Below, piece after piece: positions 5,677 to 6,360 of a DNA stretch of 6,360 nt. A program made the position numbers and the translations under genes. The notes beneath the pieces were generated by a model. That model did no database searches. It saw only the letters and a list, made by a program, of their open reading frames with translations, and was not told the origin of the DNA. The number at the start of each line of letters is the position of its first letter. The first letter of the stretch is position 1. The stretch covers positions 1-6,360 of the forward strand of contig CATMIM010000068.1 in assembly GCA_950068635.1 (NCBI GenBank). The letters run 5' to 3'. Source of the stretch: an uncultured Candidatus Poseidoniales archaeon (GTDB lineage Archaea > Thermoplasmatota > Poseidoniia > Poseidoniales > Thalassarchaeaceae).

Positions 5677-5707
5677 ATTAAATACCGGAAGAGAAGCGGC
5701 AGCCGCT
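5677..5707 (+). promoter_or_regulatory. Promoter of the aquaporin-like gene: TATA element and inverted repeat
   Basis: ATTAAATA (5677-5684), in an AT-rich setting, is the best TATA-like element in the window. It would place initiation near 5707, giving a leader of about 15 nt to the ATG at 5722 or 27 nt to the ATG at 5734. AGCGGC-A-GCCGCT (5695-5707), a perfect 6-bp inverted repeat with a 1-bp spacer, falls between TATA and the expected start point, a common operator position. An upstream TTTAAT (5651-5656) also mirrors ATTAAA inside the TATA element. Confidence 0.5.
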
Positions 5708-5721
5708 CGCATTGTGCGGGG

Positions 5722-6333
5722 ATGGTTGTAAGAATGGAAATAGATTGGAAAGATGGAATGGCGGAGTTCTGGGGCAGCGTGGTGCTGACCTGGCTCGTCA
5801 TTGGTGGAAGCGTCGGAAGCGGCTGGATAGAGTGGGGCCTTGTGCTCGCAGTCTGTTGGGCCGCCTTCAATGGGGCGCACATCCTTCCGGTGCTGACTGC
5901 TGGATCAATGTTCAACAGTCAGGACTGGGAAGGTGGACTGACTAAAATTGGCTGGCAGGTGGGAGGCGCCGTTGGTGTCGGACTTCTGGCCGCGATAACC
6001 GGTGGAGACGGAGTGCCGTACCCTGAGGTGCTTGAGTTCAACACGGACCTTGGTCACTGGCTGACCATGTTCATCGGTGGTGGGCTCGTGTACATCGTGT
6101 GGAGCAGCTGCGACCTGACTGACCTGAAGGGTCTCGGTGTCGCTGCGTTCGCAGTTGGCATGGCTGCCGCGGCAGGCATGGCGCTCACTGGTGGTGCCGA
6201 TCTCGGGACGAACCTGAGCAGCCTCATCAGCGGCGGCTCGTTCGACTTCGACGGATTCGCGATGTTCCTTGCCAACACGATCGTGGCAGGCTTGGGAGCA
6301 GTCCTCGCAGTCAAGGTCAATGAGTCGCTCTGA
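5722..6333 (+). CDS. Six-helix membrane protein, divergent aquaporin (MIP) fold lacking NPA motifs
   Basis: The 203-residue protein shows six hydrophobic segments in two halves. The first half follows the MIP plan: AEFWGSVVLTWLVIGG (14-29) resembles helix 1 with its conserved Glu, and WAAFNGAHILPVLTAG (46-61) resembles helix 2 plus loop B, normally SGAHINPAVT. IGWQVGGAVGVGLLAAI (76-92) resembles helix 3 with its conserved Gln. The second half has LGHWLTMFIGGGLVYIVW (110-127), LGVAAFAVGMAAAAGMALTGGADLGTNLSSLISGG (138-172), where NPAR would be expected at GTNL (162-165), and a last helix near 178-197. Family proteins are usually 230 or more residues, so this is compact. Its function as a channel is unproven. 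No SD precedes either ATG (5722 or 5734), in keeping with a short leader. Membership of the fold is inferred from motif order by eye. Confidence 0.75.
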   Translation: MVVRMEIDWKDGMAEFWGSVVLTWLVIGGSVGSGWIEWGLVLAVCWAAFNGAHILPVLTAGSMFNSQDWEGGLTKIGWQVGGAVGVGLLAAITGGDGVPYPEVLEFNTDLGHWLTMFIGGGLVYIVWSSCDLTDLKGLGVAAFAVGMAAAAGMALTGGADLGTNLSSLISGGSFDFDGFAMFLANTIVAGLGAVLAVKVNESL

Positions 6334-6360
6334 GAAGGGAACCACTCAGCGTAACAGAGG

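Noticed and set aside
1340..6345. The 12-mer GAAGGGAACCAC occurs at 6334-6345 (+) and, reversed, at 1340-1351 before PCNA.
   Set aside because: In a window of this size one or two shared 12-mers across both strands are expected by chance, and one copy follows a stop while the other precedes a start.
1..6360. Search for CRISPR arrays, insertion sequences, att sites and tRNA genes.
   Set aside because: No regular repeat-spacer pattern, no transposase or integrase motifs, no terminal repeats and no cloverleaf were seen.

Overview
The window comes from a GC-rich archaeon. PCNA, transcription factor S, a NOP5-type C/D RNP protein and archaeal fibrillarin sit side by side, and such a set is not found in bacteria. 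The thrombospondin-type-3 surface protein with a Trp-rich tail, the SCO-type copper lipoprotein and the bacterial-type Fpg glycosylase together suggest an aerobic marine euryarchaeon of the Marine Group II/III type (Poseidoniales-like). That placement is inference from gene content; no rRNA gene is present to settle it.

Layout. Positions 2-568 (+) hold the 3' end of a surface protein: calcium-binding TSP3 repeats, one membrane anchor and a cytoplasmic tail ending in a Tyr/Trp-rich block. It converges on PCNA (minus strand, 595-1338), with TFS upstream on the same strand (1483-1842). A 148-bp divergent control region (1843-1990) separates TFS from a rightward pair, NOP5 (1991-3001) and fibrillarin (3016-3759). 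These two are spaced as an operon, with a clear Shine-Dalgarno sequence between them. Three rightward genes with their own spacers follow: a SCO1/SenC-like lipoprotein (3824-4483), formamidopyrimidine-DNA glycosylase (4563-5501), and, after a 220-bp AT-richer spacer with a good TATA-like element, a six-helix membrane protein (5722-6333). I read this last one as an aquaporin-fold protein that has lost both NPA motifs.

How the genes work together. PCNA and TFS serve the replication and transcription machineries. NOP5 and fibrillarin form the core of the box C/D 2'-O-methylation RNP. These four genes make an information-processing block read outward from one shared intergenic region. Fpg repairs oxidised purines and SCO helps metallate a copper oxidase. 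Both fit aerobic life, but no direct functional link to the block is visible.

No RNA gene, CRISPR array, insertion sequence or integrase is visible. No complete undescribed multi-gene system is evident. The best leads are the NPA-less aquaporin-like protein, the Trp-rich tail of the surface protein, and a run of short-spaced inverted repeats at several gene borders.
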